DNA of 64,000 nt from Cupriavidus oxalaticus (GTDB taxonomy: Bacteria > Pseudomonadota > Gammaproteobacteria > Burkholderiales > Burkholderiaceae), in contig NZ_CP038635.1 in assembly GCF_004768545.1 (NCBI RefSeq), positions 2,666,001-2,730,000 of the forward strand. Reading direction: 5' to 3'. Position numbers and translations under genes: made by a program. Shown one piece after another: positions 35,903 through 45,785 of the stretch. The notes beneath the pieces were generated by a model, which was not told the DNA's origin, made no database searches, and worked only from the letters and a program-made list of their open reading frames with translations. Position 1 is the first letter of the stretch, and every line of letters begins with the position of its first letter.

Positions 35903-37553
35903 TCAGGCCATCCGCGCCGCCGCGGACGGCTCCATCGCGGCCAGGCCGGATGGGGCGAACGGCTGCGGCGGGCCGATATGGAATCCCTGCACCAGGTCGA
36001 CGCCGAGCTCGCGCAACCGTCCCAGCATGGCCTCGCTCTCGACGAATTCGGCGATGGTCTTCTTGCCCATGGCATGGCCGATGCGCTGGATCACCTCCAC
36101 CATCACCAGGTTGACCGGGTCGGCCAGCATCTCGCGCACGAAGCTGCCGTCGATCTTCAGGTACGCCGCCGGCAAGTGTTTGAGGTACGCGAACGACGAC
36201 ATGCCTGCGCCGAAATCGTCCAATGCGAAACTGCAGCCGAGCTGCTGCAACTGCTGGATGAATGATCCCGCCTGCGCGAGGTTGGCGATCGCCGCCGTTT
36301 CCGTGATCTCGAAGCAGATGGCCAGCGTATCGCTGCGGCGCAGCTGGCTGCCCATGACCTCGGCCATCTGGCGGATCAGCTCGTCGCCGGCCGCGTGGCC
36401 GCAGGTGTCGTTGACCACCTTGAACTGGTCGAGGTCCAGGTACATCAGCGTATGGGAGACGCCTTGCGCATGCGCGACTGCACGCGGCCCCATACGTCGG
36501 TGGTCACCACCGCGTCGCCGATTGCCTGCAGCGCGACCTGGGCCCGCTCCTTTTCCGCAAACAACTGCGCCTCGTAGCGCTTGTTGTCCGAGATATCCGT
36601 CAGCGAGCCCGCCATGCGCGCGCGCCGCCGCGCGGCGGGGCGCACCAGCCGGCCGCGTGCGAGCACCCACAGGTAGTCGCCGTCGCGCTTGCGCAGCCGG
36701 AACTCGGCGGTCATACGGCTCGCCGCTGCGCAGGTGCCGCGCAAGCTTGGCTTCGAAGGCTTCCAGGTCCGACGGATGCAGCAGGCCGAGCACGGTCTCG
36801 CGCGCATGCGGCAGCTCGCTGGCGCCGTAGCCCAGCATCTGCGCGCATCGCGCGGAAAAATGCAGCTCGCCGCTGCCGAGATGCCAGTCCCACAGGCCGT
36901 CGTTGCTGCCCTCCACCGCCAGTTGCAGCTGCTCCTCGCGCTGGGACAGCGCCTCGCGCAGCCGCCGCTCGCGCCGCAGCGGCCCGTGCGACAGCAGGAT
37001 CGCCGACATCAGCAGCAAGGTCGCCACCACCGCGCTGCCGGTGGTCAGCAGCCGCGTCACCCGGCGCGACGCCTGCCCAAGGTGTTCCGAAAAGGCCCGT
37101 TCCAGCGGGGTCAGCCGCGAATCGATCTGGGCGATCCGGCGCAGCACGGGCGCCACGCAATCGTCGTCGCAGCCCGGCCGTTCGACCAGCCGGCGCAGTG
37201 CCAGCGCCTGCTCGTGCAACGCGGCGATCTCCTCGTCGCCGGCGGCCCACACGCGAATCGCGGCATCAACCTCGTGGATATGGCGGAAATTGCGGTACAG
37301 CCGGACCCTCCGCGGGATATCGTCCGGGTGGTTGCCGCCGGCGAGCAGTCCTTCGCGCACGCGCTCGAGGTCCGGCTTGCCGCGGTCGAGTTCCAGCCGG
37401 GCGCGCTGGTCCCCCAGCGGGATGGCAATGGCAGCGAGATAGAAAGCGAAATCTTCGGGGTTGCGGTCCTCGCCATAGCGCAGCAGATGCGAACGGCCAG
37501 ATGATGCGCAGCACGTGTGCGCTGGCCGGTAACGACTCACCCGCTTGCCGCAT
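35903..37553 (-). pseudogene. Decayed PAS-GGDEF-EAL signalling gene
   Basis: Pieces of one protein lie in different frames: an N-terminus MRQAGESLPASAHVLRIIWP (from 37553), then after a one-base shift near 37487 a sensor region and PAS (VEGSNDGLWDWHLGSGELHFS), a shift near 36716 into MTAEFRLRKRDGDYLWVLARG, and a shift near 36455 back to LMYLDLDQFKVVNDTCGHAAGD. The GGDEF motif and the start of the EAL domain are missing: LRRSDTLAI runs straight into CFEITETAAI. DDFGAGMSSFAYLKHLP remains. It was a c-di-GMP enzyme with periplasmic or membrane sensing; now non-functional. Confidence 0.85.
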
Positions 37554-37751
37554 ATCGAATCCTGCCGGGTGCTGGCCCGGCTTGGTTCATCCTGTGTCCC
37601 CGCCGCTCATTGTCGTGTGGATAAGACAACAAGTCTCTAACTCGATCTGGTTAAACCAGTGGTGTCGCCGGGTTTTTGCGCTGGGCTCTGCGCACCGACG
37701 GCTGCGGCGGCATGGCGAGCTGGAGGATGCGTTTTGCGCCCCGAAAACGAC

Positions 37752-37778
37752 AAAGGCCTACGCAATGCGCAGGCCTTT
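37752..37778 (-). terminator. Terminator-like hairpin after tRNA-Lys
   Basis: AAAGGCCT and AGGCCTTT pair around an 11-nt loop; on the minus strand the stem is followed by GTCGTTTTC. It lies 15 bp downstream of the tRNA 3' end. Confidence 0.55.
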
Positions 37779-37793
37779 GTGGTCATCGAATGC

Positions 37794-37869
37794 TGGTGGG
37801 TCGTGCGTGACTCGAACACGCGACCAACGGATTAAAAGTCCGCTGCTCTACCGACTGAGCTAACGACCC
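37794..37869 (-). tRNA. tRNA-Lys (anticodon TTT)
   Basis: The minus strand folds as a 76-nt tRNA: acceptor GGGTCGT/ACGACCC, D-loop AGCTCAGTCGGTAGAGC, anticodon loop CTTTTAA with anticodon TTT, T-loop GTTCGAGTC, and an encoded CCA end. It is a single gene, not part of a tRNA cluster in this window. Confidence 0.97.
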
Positions 37870-37927
37870 GAAAAAACAGAACCGCGATTATAGTGAGGCA
37901 GATTACAAACTGTCAAGCGTTCGCGAT

Positions 37928-39043
37928 TCAAACCATGCGTTCCAGCCGCCACATCTGGTAGCGGAACGCCAGCACCGCACCCAGAAGGATCCCGGCCAGC
38001 GCGATAAAAGACCCGATTGCCAGCGTCGACACCCCCGACAGCCCCTGCCCCACCGTGCAGCCCAGCGCAGTCACGCCGCCCGCGCCCATCAGAATGCCGC
38101 CGACCATATGGTTGGCCACGTCTTCGGCATCGCCGAAGCCTTCCCAGCGGAACGTGCGCGTGGCCAGTGCATAGACCGCCGCGCCGGCGATCACGCCGAA
38201 CACGCTGACGATGCCGATGGTCAGCACCTTGCTCTTGTCGCTGAACATCATCAGCCAGTCGAGCGTATAGGCGTAAGGCGCGACGAAGCTCAGGCTTTCC
38301 ATGCGGCCAGAGTTGGTCGACACAAACAGTTCTTCGAGCGTATTCGGATCCTCGGCGACGTAGCCCAGTTGGCCGGACACGTACCACATTGCCACGATGA
38401 TCAGGCCGACGCCGATGCCGCCGAGCAGGTTGTCAAACGAGCGGAAGCCGCGGCCCGCCAGCGCCCACACCACCAGCACGCCGCCCAGCAGCAGCCCGAG
38501 CCCAAGCTGCAGCGCGCCGCGCGCCACGCCTGTGCCCTGCGCCAGCACCGACGGCAGGTCCTGCGTGGTCGGCAGCGTGAGCGCCACCGCGTCGACGGTA
38601 TTGACGCGCACCACGCCGAACAGGCCGCGCAGCGTCATGTACGCCGACAGCCCAAGGAACACGAACACCACCAGCGACTTGAGGTTGCCCGCGCCGATGC
38701 GCACCAGCGTCTTGCTGCCGCAGCCCGATGCCAGCACCATGCCGAAGCCGAACATCAGCCCGCCCGCCAGCGCCGACAGCCAGCCCAGCTTGCTGGCGGC
38801 ATAGATGGTCTTGGTCGGATCGACCGCGCCGGTCCAGGCCAGCACGCCCGTGCCGATCATGGCCACGCCGATCGCCAGGCCCCACATGCGCGCGCGGGTC
38901 CAGTCGCCCATGTTGACCACGTCGGAAACCGCGCCCATGGTGCAGAAGTGCGTGCGCTGCAGCACCGCGCCGAACAGGAAGGTCAGGACGAACGTGCTCA
39001 GCAGCACGGTGCGCGAGAGCGCGGCAAGGTCGATTTCAGGCAT
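37928..39043 (-). CDS. YeeE/YedE family transporter (TsuA-like thiosulfate uptake)
   Basis: A 371-residue inner-membrane protein with about ten hydrophobic segments. Three conserved cysteine motifs are present: RTHFCTMGA, LASGCGSKTL and ALGCTVGQGLSG. In TsuA these cysteines relay thiosulfate through the membrane. Whether this member carries thiosulfate or another sulfur species is not certain, since no TusA-like partner gene is adjacent. ATG at 39043. It follows queC on the same strand with a 45-bp gap. Confidence 0.9.
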   Translation of the reverse strand: MPEIDLAALSRTVLLSTFVLTFLFGAVLQRTHFCTMGAVSDVVNMGDWTRARMWGLAIGVAMIGTGVLAWTGAVDPTKTIYAASKLGWLSALAGGLMFGFGMVLASGCGSKTLVRIGAGNLKSLVVFVFLGLSAYMTLRGLFGVVRVNTVDAVALTLPTTQDLPSVLAQGTGVARGALQLGLGLLLGGVLVVWALAGRGFRSFDNLLGGIGVGLIIVAMWYVSGQLGYVAEDPNTLEELFVSTNSGRMESLSFVAPYAYTLDWLMMFSDKSKVLTIGIVSVFGVIAGAAVYALATRTFRWEGFGDAEDVANHMVGGILMGAGGVTALGCTVGQGLSGVSTLAIGSFIALAGILLGAVLAFRYQMWRLERMV

Positions 39044-39088
39044 GTCGTTGGGAGGGGACGGCTTCTGGCGGCGTTCGGGTCGGAATGT

Positions 39089-39772
39089 TCAGGTGGCGCC
39101 CTGGTAGCGGGTCGGGTCGGGCACGCCGGCGGCCTCGAAGCCGGCGCGGCGAATGCGGCACGAGTCGCACACGCCGCAGGCCCGGCCGTCGTCGTCGGCC
39201 TGGTAGCACGACACCGTCAGGCTGTAGTCGACGCCCAGGCCGATGCCGGCGCGGATGATCTCGGCCTTGGTCATGTCGATGATGGGTGCGTGCACGCGGA
39301 AGCGGTCGCCCTCGACGCCCGCCTTGGTGGCAAGGTTGGCCAGGGTTTCGTAGGCGGCGACGTACTCGGGCCGGCAATCGGGATAGCCGGAGTAGTCCAC
39401 CGCATTGGCGCCGAAGAACAGGTCGCGCCCGCCCACGGCCTCGGCCCAGCCGAGCGCCAGCGACAGCATGATGGTATTGCGCGCCGGCACATAGGTGACG
39501 GGGATGCCGCCGGTGGCGCCGTCGGTCGGCACTTCCAGCGCGTCGTCGGTCAGCGCCGAACCGCCGAAGCGGCGCAGGTCGAGGTCGACGATTTCGTGGC
39601 GGGTAGCGCCCAGCGCCGCGGCCACGCGCTTCGCGGCCTCCAGCTCGGAAGAATGGCGCTGGCCATAGCGCATCGACAGCGCATAGGTCTCGAAACCCTG
39701 GGCGCGGGCCATGGCAAGTACGGTGGCGGAGTCGAGTCCGCCGGAAAGCAGGACGATGGCGCGTTTGGTCAT
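39089..39772 (-). CDS. queC: 7-cyano-7-deazaguanine synthase
   Basis: A 227-residue PP-loop enzyme converting 7-carboxy-7-deazaguanine to preQ0 in queuosine synthesis. Seen are the PP-loop [46 protein letters not shown] and the zinc site [14 protein letters not shown] at 39772 starts [12 protein letters not shown]. It lies just after the tol-pal operon, separated from cpoB by an intrinsic terminator. Confidence 0.97.
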   Translation of the reverse strand: MTKRAIVLLSGGLDSATVLAMARAQGFETYALSMRYGQRHSSELEAAKRVAAALGATRHEIVDLDLRRFGGSALTDDALEVPTDGATGGIPVTYVPARNTIMLSLALGWAEAVGGRDLFFGANAVDYSGYPDCRPEYVAAYETLANLATKAGVEGDRFRVHAPIIDMTKAEIIRAGIGLGVDYSLTVSCYQADDDGRACGVCDSCRIRRAGFEAAGVPDPTRYQGAT

Positions 39773-39842
39773 GGTGCGGGGGCGCACCGGGGGCGGCGCG
39801 CAAGAACATTCAGGCGAATCGCATATTCTAGCGCGACAAACG

Positions 39843-39875
39843 AAAAAGGCCCGCCAGAGCGAACCTTGGCGAGCC
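39843..39875 (-). terminator. Intrinsic terminator of the tol-pal operon
   Basis: On the minus strand GGCTCGCCA pairs with TGGCGGGCC (one G-T pair) around a 15-nt loop and is followed by TTTTTCG. It sits 34 bp after the cpoB stop. Confidence 0.8.
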
Positions 39876-39908
39876 TTGCAGCAGCGGTCGGCGCGCCGCC
39901 GACGACGC

Positions 39909-40667
39909 TTACTTGAGCGTCTTCAGCCGGTTGCTCGCCGCCTGCGCGCCTTCGGTGCCCGGGTACTTTGCCACCACCTGCTCCAGCGTCTTGCGCGCGG
40001 CCGCCTTCTGGCCGGACTCGAGCTGGTTGTTGGCAATGGCGATCATCGCGTCCGGCACCTTGGGGTGCGTCGGGTTGGCGTTGACCATGTTCTGCAGCAC
40101 GAAGGTGGACCCCTTGTAGTCGCGCTGCGCATACAGCGAGTTACCGAGCCAGTACTGCGCCAGCGGCAGGTACGGGCTCTGCGGGTACTTCTTCACGAAC
40201 GCCGAGAACGAATTCCCGGCGCTCTTGAAGTCGCCCGCCTGGAACTGCTTGAGCGCGGCATCGTATTCGGGCTTTTCGCCCGGCTGCGACACGCCTTCGC
40301 GGCCCTCGACCGTGACCTGTTGCGGCTCGAATTTCTTCAGGCGCGCATCGAGGTCGGCGTAGTAGTCCTTCTGCTGCTTCTGCAGCGTGTCCACCGTGTT
40401 CTGCAGCACTTCATTCTGGCCGCGCAGCCGCGCCACTTCCTGGCGCATGCCCTCGAGCTGGTTCTGCATCTCGAGCGTGGTGCGGCTGTTCTGCTCGATG
40501 CGCTGCGTGGCGGTCGCCTGGAAACCGTTGAACTGGTCGCGCAGGCCGATGACCGCCTTGCGTGCCTCGTCATCGTCGAACACACCGGCATGCGCCTGCG
40601 CGAGCGGGAGCATGCCGCCGCCGGCGACGGCGGCAAGCCACAACAGGGTGGAAACGCGTGCTTTCAT
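39909..40667 (-). CDS. cpoB: Cell division coordinator CpoB (YbgF)
   Basis: A 252-residue periplasmic protein: signal peptide (residues 1-27, ending AQAHA), a coiled-coil oligomerisation region (about 45-100, [22 protein letters not shown]) and TPR repeats ([20 protein letters not shown] onward). CpoB links the Tol machine to peptidoglycan synthesis during division. It is the last gene of the operon, 18 bp after pal, and is followed by a terminator. Confidence 0.95.
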   Translation of the reverse strand: MKARVSTLLWLAAVAGGGMLPLAQAHAGVFDDDEARKAVIGLRDQFNGFQATATQRIEQNSRTTLEMQNQLEGMRQEVARLRGQNEVLQNTVDTLQKQQKDYYADLDARLKKFEPQQVTVEGREGVSQPGEKPEYDAALKQFQAGDFKSAGNSFSAFVKKYPQSPYLPLAQYWLGNSLYAQRDYKGSTFVLQNMVNANPTHPKVPDAMIAIANNQLESGQKAAARKTLEQVVAKYPGTEGAQAASNRLKTLK

Positions 40668-40685
40668 GGAGGGTCAGTCCGCAGA

Positions 40686-41192
40686 TCAGTAGTTGATGTC
40701 CGCGCGGCGGTTTTCCGCCCACGAGGCTTCATCGTGGCCGGTGGCCTTGGGCTTTTCCTTGCCCAGGCTCACGGCTTCCATCTGGCCGTCGGGTACGCCC
40801 ATCGAGGCCAGCGAACGGCGCACGGCTTCCGCGCGCTTCTGGCCCAGCGCCAGGTTGTACTCGCTGGTGCCACGCTCGTCGGTGTTGCCCTGGATCAGGA
40901 TCTTGCGGCCCTTGTTGCTGCCCAGGTACTTGGCGTGCTCGGTCAGCATGCCCTGGTAGTCGGACTTGACCGTGTAGCTGTCGAAGTCGAAGTACACGCT
41001 GCGCTTGGCCAGCGGGCTGTTCGGGTCGTTCAGCGGATCGGCGGCGGTCACCGGCGTGACGGCGCGCGGGTCCGCCCCCGTGCCGGCCTTGCCGGCGCCG
41101 TTGGCGGTGTCGTCCAGCTTGACGCCGGAGCTGCAGGCGCCCAGGGCCAGCAGTGCAGCGACGGCAAGGGTTTTGGTCATCAGTTGAGGCAT
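40686..41192 (-). CDS. pal: Peptidoglycan-associated lipoprotein Pal
   Basis: A 168-residue outer-membrane lipoprotein: signal peptide with lipobox LLALGACSS (Cys20), then an OmpA-like domain (SVYFDFDSYTVKSDYQGML, GNTDERGTSEYNLALGQKRAEAVRR in parts) that binds peptidoglycan. It partners with TolB. It follows tolB by 15 bp. Confidence 0.97.
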   Translation of the reverse strand: MPQLMTKTLAVAALLALGACSSGVKLDDTANGAGKAGTGADPRAVTPVTAADPLNDPNSPLAKRSVYFDFDSYTVKSDYQGMLTEHAKYLGSNKGRKILIQGNTDERGTSEYNLALGQKRAEAVRRSLASMGVPDGQMEAVSLGKEKPKATGHDEASWAENRRADINY

Positions 41193-41207
41193 GGTGAATG
41201 ACTCCTG

Positions 41208-42560
41208 TTATTGCATGAAAGGACCCCAGGACGGCTCGCGAACATCGCCGGACTGGAGGGACAGAACCTGCCGGGTACGCCCGTCAGTGGACACGGCCGC
41301 CAGCACCGCGCGACCGCCCACACGGGTGGCATAGAGAATGTACTTGCCGTTGGCGGCGAAGCTCGGGGCCTCATCGTTGGCCGTATCCGTCAGCGACGTC
41401 ACGTCGCCGTTGCTCAGGTCCTGCAGTTGCAGCTTGAAGCCGCCCGCGCGCGAGATGTACGCCAGGTACTTGCCGTCCGGCGAGATGCGCGGGCTTACGT
41501 TGTAGCTGCCCTTGAAGGTGACACGCTGCGCCGCGCCGGCCTCTTCGCCGCCGGCGGGCATGCGATAGACCTGCGGCGCACCGCCGCGGTCGCTGGTGAA
41601 GTAGATGCTGCGGCCGTCGGGCGAGTACTGCGGCTCGGTGTCGATGGCGCTGCTGCGCGACAGGCGGCGGATGCCTGAACCGTCGGCGTTCACCTGGTAG
41701 ATCTGGGTATTGCCGTCGCGCGACAGCGCCAGTGCCAGGCGCTGGCCGTCAGGCGACCACGACGGCGCGCTGTTGTTGCCCTTCTGGTTCGATACCAGCG
41801 TGCGCTTGCCGCTGGCCAGGTCGTGCACGTACACCACCGGCTTCTTGGCTTCGAACGAGACATAGGCCACGCGGCGGCCGTCCGGCGACCACGACGGCGA
41901 GATGATCGGCTCGTTGCTGGTCAGCGCCACCTGCGAGTTCTGGCCGTCCGAGTCCGAGATCAGCAGCTGGTACTTGCCGCCCACCTTGGACACGTACGAC
42001 AGGCGCGTGGCAAACACGCCGCGCTCGCCCAGCAGCTTCTCGTAGATGTAGTCGGCGATCTTGTGAGCGGTCACGCGCAGCTGGCCCTGGTTGACCGTGA
42101 AGGCCAGCCCGCCCAGGCTCTGGCCCTTGACCGTGTCGTACAGGCGGAAACGCACCTCGTACTGGCCACCCGCGGCGGGGGTCACGCTGCCGGCCACGAA
42201 GGCGTCGGCGCCGCGCGACTTCCAGCTGCCCAGGTCGACATTGGCGGATTCCGCGACCGTGGCGCCGCCGGGGTCGACATTGCGCAGGCGGCCGCTGCGC
42301 GCCAGGTCGGCGCGGATGATCGCGGTCAGGTTCTGCGGGGCCTGGGCCTCGCCCTGGAAATTGGCGGTGGCAACCGGGATCTGGCTCGAGCCAACCCCGG
42401 AGATCTCAACGTTAAGCTGCGCGTGCGCGGCGCCGGCGGCCACGGTCAGTGCCGCGGCCAGCCACGCCATCAGCGCGCGGCGTCCCGCCCGGCGGGCGGC
42501 TCGTTGGTTTGCATGGTGCCGCCTCTCGGACAGCCAGTTGGGGGCCCAAAGCTTTCGCAT
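41208..42560 (-). CDS. tolB: Tol-Pal system protein TolB
   Basis: A 450-residue periplasmic protein: an unusually long signal region (about residues 1-47, with [18 protein letters not shown]), the N-terminal D1 domain and a six-bladed beta-propeller with repeated [16 protein letters not shown] and EPQYSPDG motifs. It binds Pal and TolA. GAGGAG five bases before ATG at 42560 supports the long start; ATG at 42470, just before the hydrophobic core, would give a normal-length signal peptide. Confidence 0.96.
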   Translation of the reverse strand: MRKLWAPNWLSERRHHANQRAARRAGRRALMAWLAAALTVAAGAAHAQLNVEISGVGSSQIPVATANFQGEAQAPQNLTAIIRADLARSGRLRNVDPGGATVAESANVDLGSWKSRGADAFVAGSVTPAAGGQYEVRFRLYDTVKGQSLGGLAFTVNQGQLRVTAHKIADYIYEKLLGERGVFATRLSYVSKVGGKYQLLISDSDGQNSQVALTSNEPIISPSWSPDGRRVAYVSFEAKKPVVYVHDLASGKRTLVSNQKGNNSAPSWSPDGQRLALALSRDGNTQIYQVNADGSGIRRLSRSSAIDTEPQYSPDGRSIYFTSDRGGAPQVYRMPAGGEEAGAAQRVTFKGSYNVSPRISPDGKYLAYISRAGGFKLQLQDLSNGDVTSLTDTANDEAPSFAANGKYILYATRVGGRAVLAAVSTDGRTRQVLSLQSGDVREPSWGPFMQ

Positions 42561-42766
42561 GCTGCTCCTCAGTCGATTTCAAGATTCGTCGGGCACGGCA
42601 GGAATCAGGCAGACGGCAACACGGGCAGGACCGCGCATGGCGCATCCCCGTTGTGCGTGCGGTCTGCACACTGCCGGCTGCGTCAGGCAACCTGCCATCG
42701 TAGCGATGGGACTGAAAGCCGGCGATGAAGGTTGCATTATGTTGCAAATCATGGCGCGCCGGTCAC

Positions 42767-43870
42767 TCAGTCCTTCGGCCGGAAGGTGATGGTGAAGCTG
42801 GACGGCGCCTTGCCGTCCTCGTCGCGCGGCAGCGGATCGGAACGTTCGACCGCGCGCAGCACGGCATTGTCCCACGACGAATTGCCGCTGGACTTGGACA
42901 GCCGCGCCGACATCAGCGAGCCATCCGGCGCCAGCCGCACCGATACCACCGCGCTGGGGTTGCCCGGTACGTCTTCGGTGAACACGATGTTGGGCTTCAC
43001 CCGGCGGCGCACGCGGTCGGCATAGCCCGGCGAGGCCTTGCCGCCGCCGCCGGCGCCCGCGCCGGTCGTGCTGCCAACGCCACCACCGCCGGCGCCGCCG
43101 CCGGCCAGCGCCTGCAGGCGCGCCAGTTCGCTCTTGCGCTGTGCATTGGCGGCCGCCTCGGACTGTGCCTTGGCCTTGGCATCGGCCTGTGCCTTGGCCT
43201 TCGCCTCGGCCTGGGCTTTCGCCTTGGCGTCCGCCTGGGCCCTGGCCTTGGCGTCGGCGGCTTCCTTGCGCTCGCGCTCGGCCTGTTCCTTGCGATCCTG
43301 CTCCTGCTGCGCGGCCTTTTTCTTCGCGTCTTCCTTGCGCTGCGCTTCCTTGCGCTCAGCCTCCTTGCGCTCAGCCTCCTTGCGCTCGGCTTCCTTGCGC
43401 GCCGCGTCCTTCCGCGCTTCTTCCTTCCGCGCTTCTTCCTTCCGGGCTTCTTCCTTCCGGGCTTCTTCCTTGCGCGCCGCTTCCTTGCGTTCGGCCTCCT
43501 TGCGGGCCGTTTCCTTGCGCTCGGCTTCCTCGCGCGCTGCGGCCTCGGCCTGCCGCTTCTTCTTCTCGAGCGCGATGTCGGCGTCTTCCTCGACCTTGCT
43601 CTTCACCTGCGGCGCCGGCGGTGCCGGCACCGGGCGCGGCTGCACCACCGGCTCGGGCTCAGGTTCGCGCGGCGGCGGTGGCGGCGCGGTGGCGGCGGGA
43701 ACCTCTTCCCACAGCTCGGCCTCGGCGCCGACCGGCGTGCTGCTCTGCCAGTGCACGCCGTAATACAGCACGATGCCCAGCAGCAGGTGCATGACGAGCG
43801 CGAGCACGAAGGAACGCATGGTTCCCCGCTCTTTCACCGGCTGGTAGGGATAGGCGGCGACGGTATTCAT
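42767..43870 (-). CDS. tolA: Tol-Pal system protein TolA
   Basis: A 367-residue protein: one membrane segment (SFVLALVMHLLLGIVLYYGV, about 20-39), a proline-rich stretch (PPPPPREPEPEP), a long alanine/lysine/glutamate helix (about residues 95-250) bridging the periplasm, and a C-terminal TonB-like domain (VRRRVKPNIVFTEDVPGNP, VSVRLAPDGSL). It transmits proton-motive force from TolQR to TolB/Pal. The helix is built from repeats of EARKE and AERKE. Confidence 0.95.
   Translation of the reverse strand: MNTVAAYPYQPVKERGTMRSFVLALVMHLLLGIVLYYGVHWQSSTPVGAEAELWEEVPAATAPPPPPREPEPEPVVQPRPVPAPPAPQVKSKVEEDADIALEKKKRQAEAAAREEAERKETARKEAERKEAARKEEARKEEARKEEARKEEARKDAARKEAERKEAERKEAERKEAQRKEDAKKKAAQQEQDRKEQAERERKEAADAKARAQADAKAKAQAEAKAKAQADAKAKAQSEAAANAQRKSELARLQALAGGGAGGGGVGSTTGAGAGGGGKASPGYADRVRRRVKPNIVFTEDVPGNPSAVVSVRLAPDGSLMSARLSKSSGNSSWDNAVLRAVERSDPLPRDEDGKAPSSFTITFRPKD
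43345..43480 (-). repeat. Tandem 15-bp repeats in tolA
   Basis: Consecutive 15-bp units encode EARKE four times near 43403-43475 and AERKE three times near 43345-43400. The DNA units are almost identical, which makes the helix length prone to slippage without breaking the frame. Confidence 0.75.
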
Positions 43871-43940
43871 CGGGCGCAACGGCAATCGCAATGGCTGTCA
43901 GTCGGGCGCATCAATGCGGCTTCAATACGGGTTCAACGCG

Positions 43941-44384
43941 TCAGGAAGTCTTGGACTTGACCATCAGGCCCACGCGCTTGATGCCGTCGGCCTTCAGGAC
44001 CGACATGACATCGAGCACGGCTTCGTACTTCACCGAACGGTCGGCGGCGATCACCACCGGCTGGTCCGGGTTCTCGTTCTGGCGCTGGTGCACGAAATCG
44101 AGCAGGCCCTGCTTGTCGAGCTTGCGCTCGAAGGCATTGCCGGCGTTGTCCTTGCCGCGCGCGGTCAGGTCGCCATTCTCGTGCACGGTGACGACGATCG
44201 GCGGCGCCTTCTGCTGCGGCGTGGCGTTGGCCACGGTGGGCAGGTCCACGGTGGCGGGGCTCACGATCGGCGCTGCCACCATGAAGATGACCAGCAGCAC
44301 GAGCATGACGTCGATATAGGGCACGACGTTGATGTCGGCGCTTGCCCGGCGGCGCGAACCGCCGCGGCGCTGAATGGCTGCCAT
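43941..44384 (-). CDS. tolR: Tol-Pal system protein TolR
   Basis: A 147-residue ExbD/TolR protein: an N-terminal membrane segment containing INVVPYIDVMLVLLVIFMVA with the essential Asp of the proton path, then a periplasmic domain (VVTVHENGDLTARG, VVIAADRSVKYEAVLDVM). It works with TolQ as stator. Gap to tolQ is 64 bp. Confidence 0.97.
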   Translation of the reverse strand: MAAIQRRGGSRRRASADINVVPYIDVMLVLLVIFMVAAPIVSPATVDLPTVANATPQQKAPPIVVTVHENGDLTARGKDNAGNAFERKLDKQGLLDFVHQRQNENPDQPVVIAADRSVKYEAVLDVMSVLKADGIKRVGLMVKSKTS

Positions 44385-44448
44385 TGCAGGACTCCTGGAA
44401 ACGACGGGAGCCCGGGCCGCTCACCCGGACTCCCCGTCTTGGATTCGG

Positions 44449-45132
44449 TTAGCGCGCCTGCCGTTGCAGGATGTTCAGGAACTCTTCCATGAAGCTTTCG
44501 AAACGGATCGCCAGGCGGTCGATTTCGGTGGCATAGCGGTTATACGCGATCACCGCCGGGATCGCCGCGAACAGGCCGATCGCGGTGGCCACCAGCGCTT
44601 CGGCAATGCCGGGGGCCACCGATGCCAGCGTGGCCTGCTGCACATTCGACAGGCCGCGGAATGCGTTCATGATCCCCCACACGGTGCCGAACAGGCCGAT
44701 ATACGGGCTGACCGAGCCCACCGAGGCCAGGAACGGCAGGTGCGACTCGAGCACGTCCATCTCGCGCTGGTAGGCGGCACGCATGGCGCGGCGGGCCGCG
44801 TCGAGCAGCGCGCCGGAATCGTTGCCGCGCTCGCGCGCCTTCAGGAACTCGCCCATGCCGGATTCAAAGATCCGCTCGAGCGCGCCGGTGTTGTGGCGGT
44901 TGTTGACGGCACTGTTATAGAGCGCCTGCAGGTCGCCGCCGGCCCAGAAGTCGCGCTCGAACCCTTCGGTCTGGGTGCGCGCCGAGCGCAATGCCAGGTG
45001 CTTGCGGAAGATATAGGTCCACGAAAACAGCGACATGACGAGCAACAGCGCCATGACGGCCTGTGCCAGCAGGCTGGCGTGGAGCACCAGCGTTACGATC
45101 GACATGTCTTGCGTGACGGTCACGGGATTCAT
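44449..45132 (-). CDS. tolQ: Tol-Pal system protein TolQ
   Basis: A 227-residue MotA/TolQ/ExbB proton channel with three membrane segments (about 13-35, 135-157 and 168-190) and the conserved LFGTVWGIMNAFRGLS and IAEALVATAIGLFAAIPAVIAYN blocks. Its ATG overlaps the ybgC stop by 4 bp. Confidence 0.97.
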   Translation of the reverse strand: MNPVTVTQDMSIVTLVLHASLLAQAVMALLLVMSLFSWTYIFRKHLALRSARTQTEGFERDFWAGGDLQALYNSAVNNRHNTGALERIFESGMGEFLKARERGNDSGALLDAARRAMRAAYQREMDVLESHLPFLASVGSVSPYIGLFGTVWGIMNAFRGLSNVQQATLASVAPGIAEALVATAIGLFAAIPAVIAYNRYATEIDRLAIRFESFMEEFLNILQRQAR

Positions 45133-45533
45133 CGGGCGGACTTGATGGTAGCTAGGACGGGGGCCGGAATCGGGGCGGGACGAAAAGTGCTTCGATCAAC
45201 ACATCCGACGCGGATGGCGCCGGATGCAAGCATCAGCTCGTCACGCCAGGCTTCCTGCGTGAACTGGACCGAGGCCGGGCCGACCCGGTCGATGCGCGTG
45301 CGGATCTCGAGCTGGTCATCGAGGCGGGCGGGCGCATTGTAGTCCACCGCCGTGCTACGGACGATGAAGACCACGCCGGCCTCGTCGGCCAGCGCCTGCT
45401 GCTCGATACCGAGCGAACGCAGCCACTCGGTGCGGGCCCGTTCGAAGAACTTGAGGTAGTTGGCGTAGAACACTACGCCGCCCGCGTCGGTGTCTTCCCA
45501 GTACACCCGCAGGGTCCAGACAAAGTTTGTCAT
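45129..45533 (-). CDS. ybgC: Tol-Pal system-associated acyl-CoA thioesterase
   Basis: A 134-residue hot-dog thioesterase: RVYWEDTDAGGVVFYANYLKFFERARTEWLR in overlapping blocks carries the catalytic Asp of 4-hydroxybenzoyl-CoA-type thioesterases. YbgC is the usual first gene of the tol operon and acts on acyl-CoA or acyl-ACP in the cytoplasm. ATG at 45533. The operon order here is ybgC-tolQ-tolR-tolA-tolB-pal-cpoB. Confidence 0.96.
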   Translation of the reverse strand: MTNFVWTLRVYWEDTDAGGVVFYANYLKFFERARTEWLRSLGIEQQALADEAGVVFIVRSTAVDYNAPARLDDQLEIRTRIDRVGPASVQFTQEAWRDELMLASGAIRVGCVDRSTFRPAPIPAPVLATIKSAR

Positions 45534-45645
45534 GGCCGCGATTGTAACGGAGAGCGAACGCGGTTTCGTGTAAACCCGCAGTACGAGTTTGCAACAGCAA
45601 GTTGCTGGCCAGCCCTTGACCAGCCTTGGCTGGCGGGTTGACGGC

Positions 45646-45675
45646 TTGCGGCGGGCGCACTCTACGCGCTACACT
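45646..45675 (+). promoter_or_regulatory. Sigma-70-like promoter for glyA
   Basis: TTGCGG (45646-45651) and TACACT (45670-45675) with an 18-bp spacer. Transcription would start near 45682, about ten bases before the riboswitch. Confidence 0.55.
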
Positions 45676-45692
45676 GCGCGCAACCATTCCAT

Positions 45693-45785
45693 CTTGCGCG
45701 ACTGGCGAAGTCAGTGGGCACTACCACGAGGAAGCGCAAGTTCTCTGGCGTGTTGTTTCACACGCCTGCCGCTCGCCTGGGCAGC
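45693..45785 (+). promoter_or_regulatory. ZTP (pfl) riboswitch upstream of glyA
   Basis: The aptamer hallmarks are in order: P1 arm CTTGCGC (45693-45699), GACTGGCG, then ACTACCACGAGGAAG, the P1 partner GCGCAAG (45734-45740), a linker hairpin, and CCGCTCGCCTGGGCA (45769-45783). The loop CGCC can pair with GGCG (45703-45706), the expected pseudoknot. ZTP riboswitches sense the folate-stress alarmone ZTP/ZMP and commonly control glyA. A GCAGGG/CCCTGC hairpin (45795-45810) and a CCGAT/ATCGG stem before a T-run (45884-45909) are candidate expression-platform elements. Confidence 0.85.
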
